From Pelargonium tetragonum (taxonomy: Eukaryota > Streptophyta > Magnoliopsida > Geraniales > Geraniaceae), in assembly GCA_036897445.1 (NCBI GenBank), contig JAYMTL010000015.1:124001-188000 (forward strand): a stretch of DNA of 64,000 nucleotides, given 5' to 3'. Below are positions 35,700 through 50,360 of this stretch, piece after piece. A program made the translations under genes and the position numbers. The notes below the pieces were generated by a model. It did not search any database, was not told the DNA's origin, and saw only the letters and a list, made by a program, of their open reading frames with translations. How positions within the stretch are numbered: the first letter of the stretch is position 1; every line of letters begins with the position of its first letter.

Positions 35700-36720
35700 G
35701 CTTTTTTCTTCAGTTTGGGTACCTAGTAAGTAAGGTAAGGAAGGTAGTAGGGGGGGTGTTAACAGTTTTGACAAGAGTTGTACTAGAAAACAATGATTGG
35801 GTTGCTTGCTTTAGAAAGAAAAAGGAGTATAAGAATAAAGGGGAATACTGGGCTACTAACTACATAACTATTAGTACAATAAACTAATACTAAGACAGTA
35901 ATACAATAGAAACTCTCTATAACATCAGCTACATATAAATACATTAGCTACATTAAGTACAAGGAATACAAGATTACAGTACAATAACTAGCTACAACTT
36001 CTCCTAGCTCCTCTAGTACATATAAAGAATCTCCTAGGTATAGCTCACCATAAATAAGAAGTAACTCAAACCCAATAAACAAGTATAAGTAATAATAGAA
36101 TATAAAGTCAAAGAGTCAGTAAGAAAGCAAAAGAAGAAGGAAAGAAGTCAAGGTTAGAATAAGAAGCTGCAGTAGAAGCATTGTCCTAGTGGATCTATAC
36201 TTACTATGAATCTATCCTATAAGACTCCTTCGTAAGCCTTCAGTCGGTAAGATGGACGTACTCTCAACCTCTCTAAGTTTCTATACTCGCTATTGATACA
36301 AAAGGTATTGTAAATAGCTTAGAGAACAATACGTATATTACCTATAACTATAAGTAGTACAATCTAATAAAATACAAGACTAAACTAAAACAAGAACAAA
36401 CAGTAGAATATATAATTACTACTATAGAATATATTAAGTAAAGGAAGCTATAACTCCAATAAGAAGCCAGGGAATCTAGTGACACTAACCCTAATACAAA
36501 GTACACTAGCAGCAGGTAGTAGTATAGGTATTATAGCTCTAGTACAGCTCCTAAGAAAGAATCCTCTAGCAGCAAAGGTATTCTAGTTCTAGCTCATAAA
36601 CAAGCAATCCAAATCAAACAAAGCTAATAGCTCAAAGAGTTGAAATCCAGGTCATAATAAAAAGAAGTAGATGAAGTCTGGGTCAGTAGAAACAGTAGAA
36701 TCAAAAGTAGCATTGCTGGT
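35700..36720 (-). repeat. Dispersed 'TTACCGACTGAAG' repeat family, longest copy, at 36.2 kb
   Basis: About 1 kb with no micropalindromes. It holds repeated CTAGCTACA and TAGCTCCT words, an A/G-rich run (AAGAAAGCAAAAGAAGAAGG near 36122), then the core at 36225-36251, which on the minus strand reads CTTACCGACTGAAGGCTTACG then AAGGAG. Sequence on both sides of the core aligns by eye with the 24.3 kb copy in reverse. More CTAGCAGC words follow near 36508 and 36571. No frame beyond chance length. Edges are estimated from the texture change. Confidence 0.5.
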
Positions 36721-39700
36721 GTTGGTGTCCTTGTGCTTTTGGATTCTAATCGGGGTCACTTAAATCCGTTTGGCCCCACCCCAGGTTTACAGTGAGACTT
36801 GATTTGAAGTTGTTAATACAAAATGACTCGGCGAAACATTCTAACACTTAGTTAAGAATAAACAGGTTTAGTAGCGAGTCCTCATAGGTCAAGTTTAATG
36901 TATAGGTGTATTCTAAAGGAACAAAATGATTTAAAAGTCCCTTTTTCCGGGCACAGGCGTTCTCCTAAACCAAAGGGGTGAAACTTATATACTGAGGTAT
37001 TGCTATATTCTAAAGGCTAAGTCTCGGATAATCCTAACTATGACAAACTACTAAGATAACCTAGTTAGAGTTTCTAATCTAGCTACAAGTTGTACACTTC
37101 TTTTATAAATTTTATAAAAACTAAAATTTAATTGTTATCAGGGATACCTTTTTCCTTAGTGCTACGCCTGAGACGGGTCTTATTTAGACGTTGTTATACA
37201 CTATATAATTCTTGCTTTCAGGAGAATTTGTCCGCAGTGAGATTACCAAAAGGGAAACCTCGCTATATAAAAAAAGGGACTGGTGGTGACCAAAGTACAC
37301 GATAAAGCGCGATCTAAGCAAATAACAAAATTCTCTTTGTAGGCCTTCTGTAAGGATATTTGTATTGGAATGTATCCCTATAAAAGTGGTTTTTTTTCTA
37401 AATTAGCAGTATCCTGTTTTTGTAAATACTCAAAATATAGTAAGGGTCTATTTCTATATTTCTTACTTCTCTCTATAGAGTAGGAGAAACACAAAGGTAC
37501 CTTAACTGGTAATAAAAGAATTTATAATAACAAAAGTTAGGCTTGTTCGGTACCTTTAGTTCTTAATCCTTTCTATTTGGAAATTTATTAAAGTTTAAGA
37601 ATTTTGTTTTCTTATTGTTCTGTTTGTTTTAGTATATCGAGTAAATAGAAGTAATTATAAAGCAAGGTAAATCAGGACTCAAAGATAAGGAATTCTTAAA
37701 CTAGTAAGGGTTTCGAGGCTTAACAAGGCAATAAGCAAGGCTAGAAGTACTGGCTGGAAGAAGCCCCACAACAATTAAGAGAAAGGGATAGCTCCTAAGT
37801 TTTTTTTGCGAAAAGGAAGATTTTCCAGTTTTCTAGTTAAGAGTGATTTTTTAAGGAAATGGGGGAGCTACTGATTTAGTTTAAAAGAGTCACTAACATT
37901 TTATTTTACAAATTAGAATGATGTTTTCAGTTAGTGTTGTAGGTTGACTATACTCATTATACCATTAAGCGTTAACCTCCCTCACGTCGGTAAGAGGGAT
38001 GTACTCGTTATACTTCTAAAGCACTATCCTCCTAAACCTAAACGATAAGCTACATAGAACAGGAGAATCCTTAAAGTTTCTTATTGTTAGTGCTTTTCAG
38101 GTTTCTGTAACAAAGCTAATCTAAAATGTAAGAGAAATCCGATGAATAGATAGTTTTCTATGCTTCCTAACGAGTAAGATTTATGTAGTTTCGGGTAATT
38201 AAAGGAATCTGGATCCTTATTTTATTCTTTAGATTATAAGATCAAACTTCTGAACAAGTCAAAGGGTTTCTAATTCTAAAGGTTTCTTGATGTCATGTTG
38301 CTTGCTTTTAGGATCCCAAAGTACAAAGATATGGAATTCTAAAACTATTCAGTAAAAGTTCCGGGACCTTAAACTTCAAAAGGCGAAGGATTGAAATATA
38401 GGAAATCCCATGTCACTTTTTTATGAGTCAGTGGTTGTTTACCTGTAAGGAGGTTGTCTATTTGCTTTGCTTTTCTGTGTTCAAGGGCTTAGGATATTAA
38501 GCTCAAGTGAATGTCCTTATGGAGGGAGGATAATATCTGCTGTATTAAGGCCGAGCTTCTTTTATAAAAGGAATCCCTGTTTAGTTTGAGCTACTAATAG
38601 ATTATACTAGAACTCGGTAAGTAGTAAGTAAGTACAATCGAGCCCTAATTTAACAAAAAGGAAATCTCTATATGTACCTGGATGAAAAAGCATCATTTAT
38701 ACCCGGACCTCTTCTGAATATTGAAAGATTCCGGGTTTTACTGCATTTTTTTAACTTATACTAGGCAGATATATCCCTCTTGTTGCTATACAAAGTCTAA
38801 TTATCTAGTTGGAATAAGGGGGCCTTATATATATTTGGTAAATTAGGCTTGTCATAGAGCTGCCCTCGGTTGTTGAGTAGAGTCTTTTTGAAGGGGGCTA
38901 GTCTAGTCGGGTTTGGTTTGGGTAAACCGCCTTCCTGCTGCAGGAGTTAAAGCTACAATTTAGTATGACGAGCCCTTGAAACAGGAATTACTTTCGACTC
39001 TAGGATAATAATTGAGTTCACTTAATTTTGTAGAAGTCTAGGGGATTTCAAATCGTATCGCTTTTAAAATCCCCGCCCTCGCAAAAAAAGCTTAGCTTAG
39101 AGGGTGCCGTAGCAGCTATAAGGATAAAGAGAGAAAGAAAGGCTTAAACGATAGCAGATAATATGTATATAAGCTGCCAAAGACCTGGAAAAACCTATAA
39201 GATGTCGGTTAGGAACAGGGAATTCTTGTCAATTTGAATACTCTAGTTTAATGAGTTCAAGCTATATAGAAGCGGGGTCTGCTAAAGTATATAATTGACA
39301 GAGTAATAAGAAAAAAATGTCTTCTCTGGGATGTATGACTCAAGGTTTCCTTATTTAAAGTCGAAACTTGCTACTATATATATTTTTTTTGAGATATTAG
39401 ATACTGGCAAGAATTTCTAAAGCTTATATTTCGGGGGTCTCCTTTAAAGTTAGGTTCTTGGGAATTAGTACTCTACAAGACAAGATATGAACTTCGTTTG
39501 AATGATTCGGCAGATAACTATAGTTAACAAGCGATAATTTAGGGGATACCTAAGCTAAGAGGGGTTGCCTTACCTTATGAAACAGCAAGAGGGTTTTTTC
39601 TTTTTAGTCTGGCCCGAAATATTCAAATGCCTATAAAGGACTCTTTATAGCGATCGGCTTGCCTGAAAAAGTCTTTCAAGTCAAAATTAATGGGTATTCT

Positions 39701-42700
39701 AAAACTAAGTACACTACCAAACTAAAGAAGTTCGCTACAGACAAATAGGTAAAAAAAAAGTTGTCTCTAGCTGATAGCAATTCGAGTATGTTATATTAGT
39801 TACTTTGAATCAGTAACAGGTTTTTTTAAGGTATATAAGCAGACTTGTGGTAATATAGTAGCCAGAGTTGGAGTTTCAAAAAAAGGGGGGATATATTAGG
39901 CAGTTCTTCTTCTTCAAGGTTTGTTTACTCACCCAAATTCTATAATCTAGTTTAGTAAAGGCTTTATGGATCTTCGATGTTTGTAAAACTTCTTTTATAA
40001 ACTTGACTTTTTATCCAAAATATAAAGAAATGAAAGACGTTCGAAGACACTTAGGAGCTCTTTTAACACTGCTTACTTTCAAAGGAAGTGGGCTCTTCCC
40101 TTAACAGGAGTCTTTCTTTATTCTAGTACTAGTTAGCTTTTCAAGGAATAACTTTTCATTTTGCCTGAGTTTCGTGGAATTATATAAAGCCCTGCCTGCC
40201 GAACATGTTATAAGTAATGAGATAAATTGTAAGCCTAAGCCTAATAAGGGTACCCCGCACTTAAACCTATCGGAGTTTAGAGAGCTTTTGAAAACAGAAA
40301 CTCACCGTAAGTTTTCCTTATGTATGTAAAGCGACTTATTCTTAAAGAATCCAATAGATTATAGGTGAGCTAGTTTTTATTAGAAAAGAGCAAAAAACTG
40401 AGTATTCAAATTCTTCAGCCGGAATCCTCTCAATTTTTTCTAGTAAGTAAAAGAGGAGTCCTTAGCTATAAAATAGAAAAAGTTAATTCTTATTTCATTA
40501 TCTGGCTAATTATAAGACTCAAACTTTGTGTGGCCCAACCTCGTATATCCTAAGGGATTCTCCTAATTAATAAGTGCTGTTCATAATTATACTAACCCTA
40601 ACTTGGTTGGAAACCTTATACAGGTATATGTAGAAATTCTGATTCATAACTTCTTATAAGCAAAAGTAAGAGCTTGACTGATCTATGTTAGTATATTCTG
40701 CTCAAAATTGAGTGCCCAGGAGCTCCTATAGAAGTGCACCTCAGGTTCCTAAAAACCTATATAAAGAGACCTAGGAACCTATACAAATTAATAAAGGGAA
40801 TCTTTCTCTGTTAGTTTAAAGCGACAAGAATTCTAGGAGGTGCCATTAGAGTTGTACAATTTTAGGAACGTGTATAAGGAGAATTCCTTTCTAGCTCTTA
40901 GGATAGCAGTTTTATATAACTAAGCTAAAGAAGTTTTCTTCGTTTTATTCGATTGGTTCTGAACCGGCTTATAAGACAGGTGTATAGAGTTAAACAGAGG
41001 TAAAGGACAGGGCCCAGAAGGCTAAGAAGTCTAGTTACAGAAGAAGATAAATACTGAATTTAGGAAATATTAACTCTAAAAGCTTCGAATGTACAAACAC
41101 TTTACAGGGCGCCCTAGTTTGTTAGCACAAGTAAATGATCGTACAACGTTGGTATTGTTCTAATGCATCCGAATTTGTTGTCCTTATATTTCGTAGTTAC
41201 AAAAAAAGAGCTTATCACTAAGGAATCTAGGGATTTCCTAGTACTTTCTACAATGTAATTTATCGTTAGTGAAAATAAGTAGTAGTTAGGGCCTGCGGGA
41301 TCTCTATTAGGTAGGAGATTCTTTTCTTCCTGATCTAGGTAAGTGTAATAAGTCAGGAGGAACTGTTTAGGTTTATGGGAGTTATTCTTTCCTCAGTTCC
41401 GGAGGGGATATAAAACTATTTAAAATAAAGTAGGAGTTTCTTAACAACGATAAGGGTAAGCATCTTAAACAAGGGGGGAAGCCCTCGTAATTTACTAAAG
41501 TAAGGGATTTTCACAGGTCTGTTAAAGAGTTTTTTTCTATTGAGTTTCCCTGAATGAGATGGGTCCAGAATAGATTCTATAAAGGATCTGGGCTTATCCT
41601 GGTGGATTTCTTCTTGTACTATCTACTTTCTCTTAATCTTCATTTTCTGTCTAGAAACCTCATTTATATTTATAGAAGTCAGGCATTTCATTTTGTTACA
41701 TAAAATAGGATTAAACAAGTATCTTAAGCTAGAATCTTTGTCTCTTAAATTCCAGCAGGAGTATACCGATAAGCCTAATATACTCCTACTCAGGGTACTC
41801 AGTTTTGTCAAATTAAAGGAATTCCTTGTAGCAGATATGAGACTGAAAACTTGTTCGAGTATAAGCATCCGGAGGGGGTCAAGTTAGATTAAGGATAGGT
41901 CCCCTTTATACCATTATAAAGTTTAATATTGTCCAAGTATCCGCGGTGAATCCAGCTACATTCTTTAAAACACATTAAAAACTTATTTCTTGCTTTTTTC
42001 TATCAGCCAGCTAGAGTGGGCCCTACTAATTGCTAAAGCCCCTTTCAGGTAGAACAAAAGAGGGGTAACTCCCAGTAGTAAATGCTACAAAGTTAGTAAT
42101 AATCTTTCTTAATCCCTCATACCTAATAAGAGAGCCTAGCCGGCTTGAACCTTCGACCTATATTGTATTGCATTTGTGTTATACCTTTTGTCGAGGAAAC
42201 CCTTTATCAAGATCTTTTAAATTGCATTAGTTAGATATAAGTAGATACGAATCTCAATAGCTAATAATGTAAACTTAATTTTAAAGTATAGACTCCATTT
42301 CGGACCAAGAAGAAGGAAAATGAAGCACTACTTCTCGCTGTATCTTTAAATCCTTTCTATAATGTAAGATATATAGCAGTTCAAAGGACTCCTTAGAATA
42401 CTACGAGATACGTTATTACCAGGGACTTCTAAAATAGCCGGATCCGTTCTTAGGAATACATAGGGATTGCTAGAACTAGAAGTTAGAAGATCTAAATTAC
42501 AGGGCTATTCCCTTCTCTATAAAAGAAATGCCTTTCGCTAATGCCTGGAATAAACCTCATCTAAGAAGAATCTTCAACTCAAATGAAGTTGCAAGATAAT
42601 TCGAAGAAACTGTCTTTAGTAGAACTTTTAAGGACACACCCTCTTTTTAGTACTTCCCCGCTATACGCTATAGCAGACAATAAATGAAATTAGAGCACCG

Positions 42701-44999
42701 ATAAGAATCCTTATTATTATTTTGAGAAAAATCCACAATATTCAAGGAGCCTAACTAAACACCGTTTATACAACTAACCCAAGCATCATGAAACAATAGC
42801 AACAAGTACAAGGTTCAACACAGGTCCTTACAGAGGAGAGAAAGAAGAGTACTTGGATTAGAGAATGTCATGACTGTAAGATTTCTCATTCCTGAAACAA
42901 GTACTTAATTAAGGAGTATTAAAACCCTTGATCTAAAAATTTTTTGCATGAGTTCAAGCTACCCTTACATTATGCCAAAATGCGCGAGGTAATACTATTA
43001 AGGAAATACTGGTAAGAAAAAGTAGAACTCATAAGATATATTGTGGAACAAACCAGCTCTCTAGGATTGTTACTCAGCTTGAAATGTTCTTATTAAGATA
43101 AAATTAGGTCTCCTCGATTGGCCTAGAAAGATGTTGATATAGATGGATTTCTATTTACGCGATCTTTTTGGAGTTCTATTGCGGGCCCTTCCTAAACTAC
43201 CCAAATTTCTATGGAAAGTCTCTTCTTTTTACTGCTTTACTTAACGATTCCCTAAAATAAGTAGCCCTAAGAAAGCCTTTATCAAGATACAGAATTTTGG
43301 GGTAGCGGAGTCTAGCTCTTGGGAAAAGATAGGTATGAAAGAAAGGTAAGTGGATACTGCAGGATTCTCATCTCATAGGTATAGATAGACTTTTAGTGGA
43401 TACTCATAAGAATTTCAGTTTCTGATTTTTTTAAGTTTAAGTCTAAGAAGGTAGTCAGTCAATAAGAGTAAGAAACAGGGTTCCCATATCACTAGTTGTT
43501 ATATTTTATACTTGTATATTTAACATTTTGTATATAAATAACTATAGTATTACCTTTTTAGAAACGTATTCCTGACCCATCAATATTTGTTGTTTTAGTT
43601 TTATGGGATTGGTAATGTATATAAGAATTCTATTAGGATTCTCCTTATACATTAAATAAAGGCCAGGGTTTTTATGCTAAAAAGTATGCTCCCATACTAG
43701 GCGAAATTAGTCTATTAAAGCAAGACTTTTGAGTATCCTTCTAGTTTTTAAGCTCTTTTATTCATATATAACCCTGAACTCACACATGTATAAAGTGTAT
43801 AAATAAGGGCTATCATAAGTCCTATACGAGTTTTTAAGAGAATTTTGTTATACAGATTTGTTATTATTCTTTATGTAAAATTAAGATATAACATAAAATA
43901 AACTGAGTTATCGATTCGACTTAAATCTTAGTAAAGTATATGGCCTCTTGTTCTCTTATTTAATTCTAATTTTGAGTTGTTATAAAAAACTCAATTTAGT
44001 AAATGAAGTTCCCTTAGATTACAATACAAAGCTCTTGCTCTTGGATTCCTGCCTCCTCTATTCTACACTATCTAGGATTAGGTAATCCCTTCTGTCAAGC
44101 CGGGGGAAATAGTAATTCCAAGGGGCTCCTTTTTGCCTTGGCATAGCAAAATTGACTTGATTTATTAGTTAAATTAAAACCCAAAACTGTAATGTATCAG
44201 TTTTAGTTCTGGAATTTCGCAGGTAGAGTACGCATATAGGGACTACTTACATAAGACAATAATACCCCAAAAGCTAGAGTAAAGCAAAGACTAAGCGGGT
44301 CAAGTACAATGCAACTGAGACGAAGACAAGGGATCAAAACCCGTGGTATATGCTAAGAAATCTACTCTTGTTATCCGTAGCCTTTTGATTTGAAAAAGGG
44401 AATACTAAATCGAGAGAGTCAGTTAGAAAATTCTTTGTATTTAATAGTTGTAAAGAACTTTTCTTAATTTTAAACAAGAATCCTAAAAACAAGGGAACAC
44501 AAGTAGACAACCTCTCGGCCTAACACCTTCTCTCTTTACTAGGTCCCGTATAAAACATGAATAAAACCCTTCCTTTTGCTAAACTTACTGCGATTAGAGA
44601 TTCCGAGGAAACCCCTTTATTGACTTATTATATCCCTTGCTTTAGAACCCTCTTAATAGTATACTCTCAGTCTGTATCTTCAGCGAAACCCGTACTCTGC
44701 ATTTGTATCATCATACCTTGTTTCTTACTTTTCAGAATACCTATCTTTGTAGCCTTCCTCCGAGCTAAACCTAAACTCTTCTTAGCAGCTATAACTCGCT
44801 AAGTCTTTACTAGAGATTCCTTATCTTTATCTTTTTTGTTAATTAGGAACAGAAAGAAGAAAACTTTAATTACATTACCTTTCACTTTAGTTCTTTACCG
44901 GGCTGGAAAAGAATTACTTTAGTTTAGTTATTGCCTAGCATCTTTATTATGACTATCCGGAATTGGAAACAAGGTAAGTAGCATACTTACTCTTTATTT
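36721..44999. other. Non-coding spacer of the micropalindrome texture
   Basis: AT-rich spacer with dense AGGNNNNCCT-like islands. A short core-like CTTACCGACGTGAGGGAGG (minus strand) sits at 37974-37994 without the other parts of that family. A T-arm-like GGCTTGAACCT is at 42142-42152. No gene recognised; frames up to 81 codons only. Confidence 0.6.
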
Positions 45000-45200
45000 A
45001 TTAGTTATTTATGTAATAGGGTATAATAGAAATAGAGTAGGTATATAGATAAAAGTAATTTAATTTAAGGCAAGAGCTTGTCTCTTGTTCTTTGTTCTAA
45101 TCGTTAAAGAGGCAAGTAAGTTTATTTGTACATAGAATAGTCAGTGTTCCCGACTGAAGCGTAGCGGAGGAATGCTTAATAGTCTTAGTATAGTCAACCC
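45000..45200 (+). repeat. Dispersed 'TTACCGACTGAAGCG' repeat family, short copy at 45.1 kb
   Basis: The core at 45146-45172 reads GTTCCCGACTGAAGCG then TAGCGGAGGAA, the closest match to the 24.3 kb core in the same orientation. About 60 bp before it, a 22-bp segment (45068-45089) is the exact reverse complement of 25673-25694 near nad4. Confidence 0.5.
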
Positions 45201-47438
45201 CTTACACTACTACAACAACTATCAAACTTTTTTTTTAATGAATTCCCTTTATTTAGGCTACGAAAATCCAATTAAGGAATCTAGTAGTTTAACTTCTATT
45301 TTTTTAATAAAAGCATTAAAATCGAGAATCTCAATCGCGTGCTTGAAGTCAGACCCCCTAGTAAACGTGAGGTATAACCCTCGCATTTACTTTCTATTAT
45401 ACATCTTCTTTCTTTTTTCAACTTTTTCTAGCTTATTTTCTTCCAATTAGAAATCCCGGCAAACAAAGGTTTAAATCCTTGCAACCGAAAAATGAGTCAA
45501 AAATGACTTAAATAATGAAATATACTAGCTATTCGTATTAAATTTTAGATCTAGACACAAGAAGGTAAAGACTTTAAACGAAAATGATTCTAAATACAAG
45601 GCTGTAAAAAGTTGATATTATATAATAAGTATACCAGGTATAATCCTAGAATATAGGGAGCAGTACGGGAAATCTTCTAATCGGACTGACTCGAATAGGG
45701 GACTCGGCAAAAAGGGCTTAAACTCTAAAAGAAGTCCTATACACAACCCTCTGGGAACCCTTCACCAAAACCCCAAGTATCTTGAGAGAACCCCTAAATT
45801 CCTGCCGAAGTAAAGCCTTGATTTAATATTTAAGAAACCCTTAAAAAGGACGAGAAAGAAATCCGTTTCAACAAGGGATGCAAATAGCTCCGAAATGGTG
45901 GTAACCCAAAATTAGGGTATCCAGGGTCCCTCGATATAATAAAGCCGAGTCACTAGGATAAGGAATGCCTTTTGTCTAGTATAGTCTTGTTACCCCCGAA
46001 AACTCTTTTGTGTAAGTCGTTAACTTTTGTTTTCTTTGTGGGTCTGGTATTCTTGGATTCCAGTTTGTATTTTACTAGGTTTACTGAACGCCTCCTTCTT
46101 ACTTAAGTTTGTTTATATAGTTTCTAAAATCTAAGTTTGCAAACTTATAGTTCGTGCAGTGTATTCTGAATAAAAGCTAGAGTTCCTAGTATGAAATAAA
46201 TCTAGATAAGAATTGAGAGACAACGACAACATGCTTCCAGTACGACTTCCATATCTTACACTGTAGTTAAAACTGAAACTCTATAGTATAGGGAGTCTAG
46301 GGAATTTCAAGTACCTCTGGATTTTCCCCAGATCCTTGGGAGTTTGTCTTTTCTAAATTAAAAGTGTAACTTGCTCATAAAGAAAGAAACTAAACTTCTT
46401 GACTTACTCGTTTTGTACGAAACGAGGAGTCCCTTTCCTTTCTGATTAAGAATTTCCTATGGAGACGTGAACAATATACTGCGTATTTATAGGGTATTCT
46501 AAATAGAAAGGGATTCTTTCTCAAGAGAATTTTATCTTTACCTGAAGGAATCAACCCGCAATCCTGAACTGAAATATAAAAAGCACCCTATTGCTTTCAA
46601 AACGCCTTAGACTAGAAATGCATGCTCCTATGTAGTTCTACTTCTTTATTTTGGACCTACAAAATAAGAGGAAAATCTAAAGGTTTCGCCTTAAAGTATC
46701 CTAGTAACAGACTCCTACTATAGCAACCCTTGATGTAAAGTCCACCCCAGTTTAGAAGTTTCTAGGCGGGAAACCCTAATCAAAGTTACTTAAATTACAA
46801 AAGGCTATAGCATGTAGTTTCTACAAAATAAATCCTTTAATTCAAGCTATATTCCGGTACCGACAAAGTTCATAGATATTCTATAAAAAGTAAGGTTTAG
46901 ACTTCCTGTTTTATGCTATTAGAAAAGTATAAAGAAATTTTGTATCTTTATTTAAAAGGGTCGAGTCGTTAATAACAACAAAGTAAGAAGAGACTCTGAA
47001 ATACTCAAATTAATCGCCTTAAGGCTTGTCGCTAAAGAAAGGGTGTGCTTCGCAATACTTTTAGGTTTATATATGGTGTGGGTGTGTAATATGCCACTTA
47101 TCATAAGAAAAGGCTTTTGCTTAACTTAGAAAAACCCAACTATACTATTTGATCCCACAGCCGCTGCTTTACAAGGATACTAGCTTTTGAGCCAAGAAGT
47201 AATTAAACCCTTTGTACTTACGAAATTTAGATTACCCTACAAACCCCTAAAAAGAGGGCTAATAGTATCGAGCTACGCATTGCAATGAAGGAAACCTCTA
47301 TTTGAGTATTGGAACTCATAGAAAATCTCCTTTACTGCCTCGCTTTACTCAAGACTATCAAATTCATGTCAATCTTTTTCTTTTTTATGCAATTTTTAGA
47401 GTTACGATCGCCAGCCCTTCCAAGTTTATATTAAAACC

Positions 47439-47474
47439 CTAGGGTAAAGGGCACAACTAGGGTAAAGGGCACAA
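47439..47474 (+). repeat. Perfect 18-bp tandem duplication
   Basis: CTAGGGTAAAGGGCACAA occurs twice head to tail (47439-47456, 47457-47474). Likely recent slippage. Confidence 0.9.
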
Positions 47475-50299
47475 GTGGAATAACCTTCCCGCTCTCAAAT
47501 TTTTATACATTCGATGTTATAAGAGATTATTACTAACACACTCCTTTATGTACTCCACTGCAGAGACAGATCTACCATCAAAGATATATAGTATTAAGGA
47601 AGTCCTTTACATTACTTGGCATAATTTATCCCGGATATCCCTTTAGTTATCGGGGCTACACTTAGTTCAAGGGTTTCCCTGTTAATTTGAGAATAGTATT
47701 ACATACAGGACTTATTAAGCTTTTGAATTAGGTAGGGAACATAATCTTTATTTGTAAAGGGATTCGGTCAAGTGTAAGAGTGCCCTCTTTGGAGGATTTC
47801 CTCTGTATATTCCGTGGGGTCAGGGCTTTTCCAATATTCTAAAATTTATAAGAAGTGATGTGCCTCCGGGTTAGACTACAAGCTCTAGGGCCCTGTTGTA
47901 GGAATCCTTTTAGATTTACAAGGACTAAAAAAGCACAACAATAAATTGAAAGTACACCCCGTCAAAAGCCGACCCTATTTAGGCCCTTAAATCCTATGCG
48001 ATAAGCATATTTTTCTTTTCTAGTAGTATCTCACTCACGGCTTAAAATTATGAAACATAACAACTAATTATCTTAGTGAATACAACACCCCTACACGGAA
48101 ATTTTTTAGAAAGCTTTTACTTTTTTAAGGCTACCACAAGATGAAAATGAAACTTTAATATCTCTTTTTGTACAGCACCAAAAATTTTATTTAATGAAAT
48201 AAACTCCCCGCGGTCTAACCTTCCATGCTCATCTCACCAATAAGATGGGCTTTTTAGCTAATTCTAGTCTAGGCAGTTATTCGTTTAAGAACAGGCTCGG
48301 TAAAGGAACCCGGTGAATATATATCTCATAGTTAGGTCTAGACAATCTATATAATCAAGTAATTTAGTTTAGTATGGTTTGGATTTGGTGTAACTTGTGA
48401 AGTAAGTAATTGTTATCTCAAGACTTAAAAAAAGCTTTCCTTTGAAACTTATGATGGCCCCACAAGCTTTCTTATTCTGAATCAGGCAGGAGTCTGTTAG
48501 TTAAATTATCCGGGGGAGGCTCCTCATCAAGATAGGAAACTAAGATTTTGGGCAATCCGGGTTGGTAGTACTAATTTATAAAGGTATCTCGTCAAAACAA
48601 GCATTCTTACGAATCTAAGTGTATTCCCGCATTTTATAGAATACTAAGTCCCACTTGTACTTTATCAACTATAAGGCGTTTGCAAATACTAAACCCAAGG
48701 GCCTGCTCTTCTAATTCTGATTAAGATAAATCTGAAAAGTTCAGTCACTCTATGTTTAGTCTTTTTTATACTCCCGTAAACTACTTCGTTATCAAAAAGC
48801 TATGAAAATGAATTGCACCCCTTTTATAACGGGGAATCCTTGCTACAACTTCCCTTTGCTTTGCATTAAGGAACTGGGACTGCTATTAGAAACAAAAGAA
48901 GACTCTATATATCCGCTAAACAGACCTCTAGTAAGATACTTTATTTCTAGTTTTTCAGATGCTAAATATGCTATAACTTCTACATTTCTTGATCAGTCAC
49001 ATTAAGGAAGTCTCGAGTTTTATGCCTTCATTACTTAACTTAAATTAGAGTATTCTGTAGGAATACTAAGAGTAGCTGAATCTATTTTATTAAAAGTTTA
49101 AATTAATCCTTTTTTGATCTTTTAATGGCAGCGTTCAAGGCCTTTGTTTTGGCTTTTTCAAAAATTGTAAGTACGGAGTCTCTAAAGGAATAAATACTAT
49201 AAAGAAACTTATTCCATATAAATACTAAAAGTTGACGCTATACAATAAAACTTTAACTTGAGATCTCTTAGTCTAGTTAATCTTAGGAGGGGTGTCAAGG
49301 TCAGTAATTATTCTATCTTTAATTGAGAAATTCATTAATTATATACCAAAAAAGCTCGAAATATCCTTTTGTTCTTTAGCCTATAAAAAAAGAAAGTCAA
49401 AAAGAAAAGTAGTGGTAGAAGATCCACCATAACGGATCCGGGTGTCCAGTATCAAATTGCGTTAGAAGTTAAGGAAACTCTACTCGTAGGCTTTATACTT
49501 CTTTATTGCTTATTGACTTAATTGCCCTGTCTAATTCTCAAGCAGAGTCGTAAAATCACTAGTTCATTTACTTGGTTTTTGTAGACAAGGGGGTCACCTC
49601 TAGAAAGGACTTTTAGCAATTGACAAAGTCTTGAAAGCAGATAAAAAGGAAGAAGCTCACAATATCTTTTGTAATGAAAACTTTCCCTAGTAATAATGAA
49701 AATCTCTACATTTAGTCTCACGGGCTAGAATCCTCTCTAAGACCTACTTGTACTTTATCAGAAATCGAACTGATATATGATATATACAGGAAATTCTACA
49801 GTAACAAAAAGAGTCTTTACCTTATATTCTTGGTTTCTCGGGCATTATTCAGCTCTTAAGGAATAGTTATATACATAGGTATCGGCTTGGTAGATAAATA
49901 AAGAAGTTCCTCTTAATCTTAATTAAATGGGTACTTTTCATGAGTCAATCTAACAGGATATTCCAAACTTTATAAAGGGACTCTTTGTAATGGGAAATTT
50001 CTAACTAATGTATGTAAAAAAAATCATTCTTATAAACCTGTAAAAGCGGAAAACGCATACTAGTATATTTGTGTACTTCCAATAGCTATACACAATTCCC
50101 TTAAACCTCTCGATGACGAGGTAGAGGACCTTATTTACACGGGAATAAAAAGTCAGGCGACCCCTCCTACAATTATTTTCGATACTCTAGGGTGCTCCTT
50201 GCCAACAAGTTTTTTGTAATTTACTTAGAATTCTGTTATTTAGATCTTCTTACTCAATGGGTTTGGTTCCGGAAGCTTTGTATAAATGATTTATTAAAG

Positions 50300-50360
50300 A
50301 TAGGGTTTGAACCTTACACGCACCCGTTTAAAATAGGCGCTTTATCGCTCCTTAGAGTTT
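50300..50360 (-). pseudogene. Degenerate tRNA relic
   Basis: The plus strand shows AGGGTTTGAACCTTACACGC followed by GGCGCTTTATCGCTCC, again T-arm then D-arm reverse complements at about tRNA spacing. Arms do not pair well and no anticodon can be read. Confidence 0.22.

Larger units (their letters stand above)
32503..35700. other. Spacer upstream of nad4
   Basis: Contains the possible promoter at 32737-32745 and tRNA relics at 32945-33215. An imperfect 20-bp direct repeat (CTGACCAGACCCTTTCAAG near 32844 and TTGACCAGATCCTATACAAG near 32922) is also present. From about 33.3 kb the micropalindrome texture resumes. Nothing coding recognised. Confidence 0.55.
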
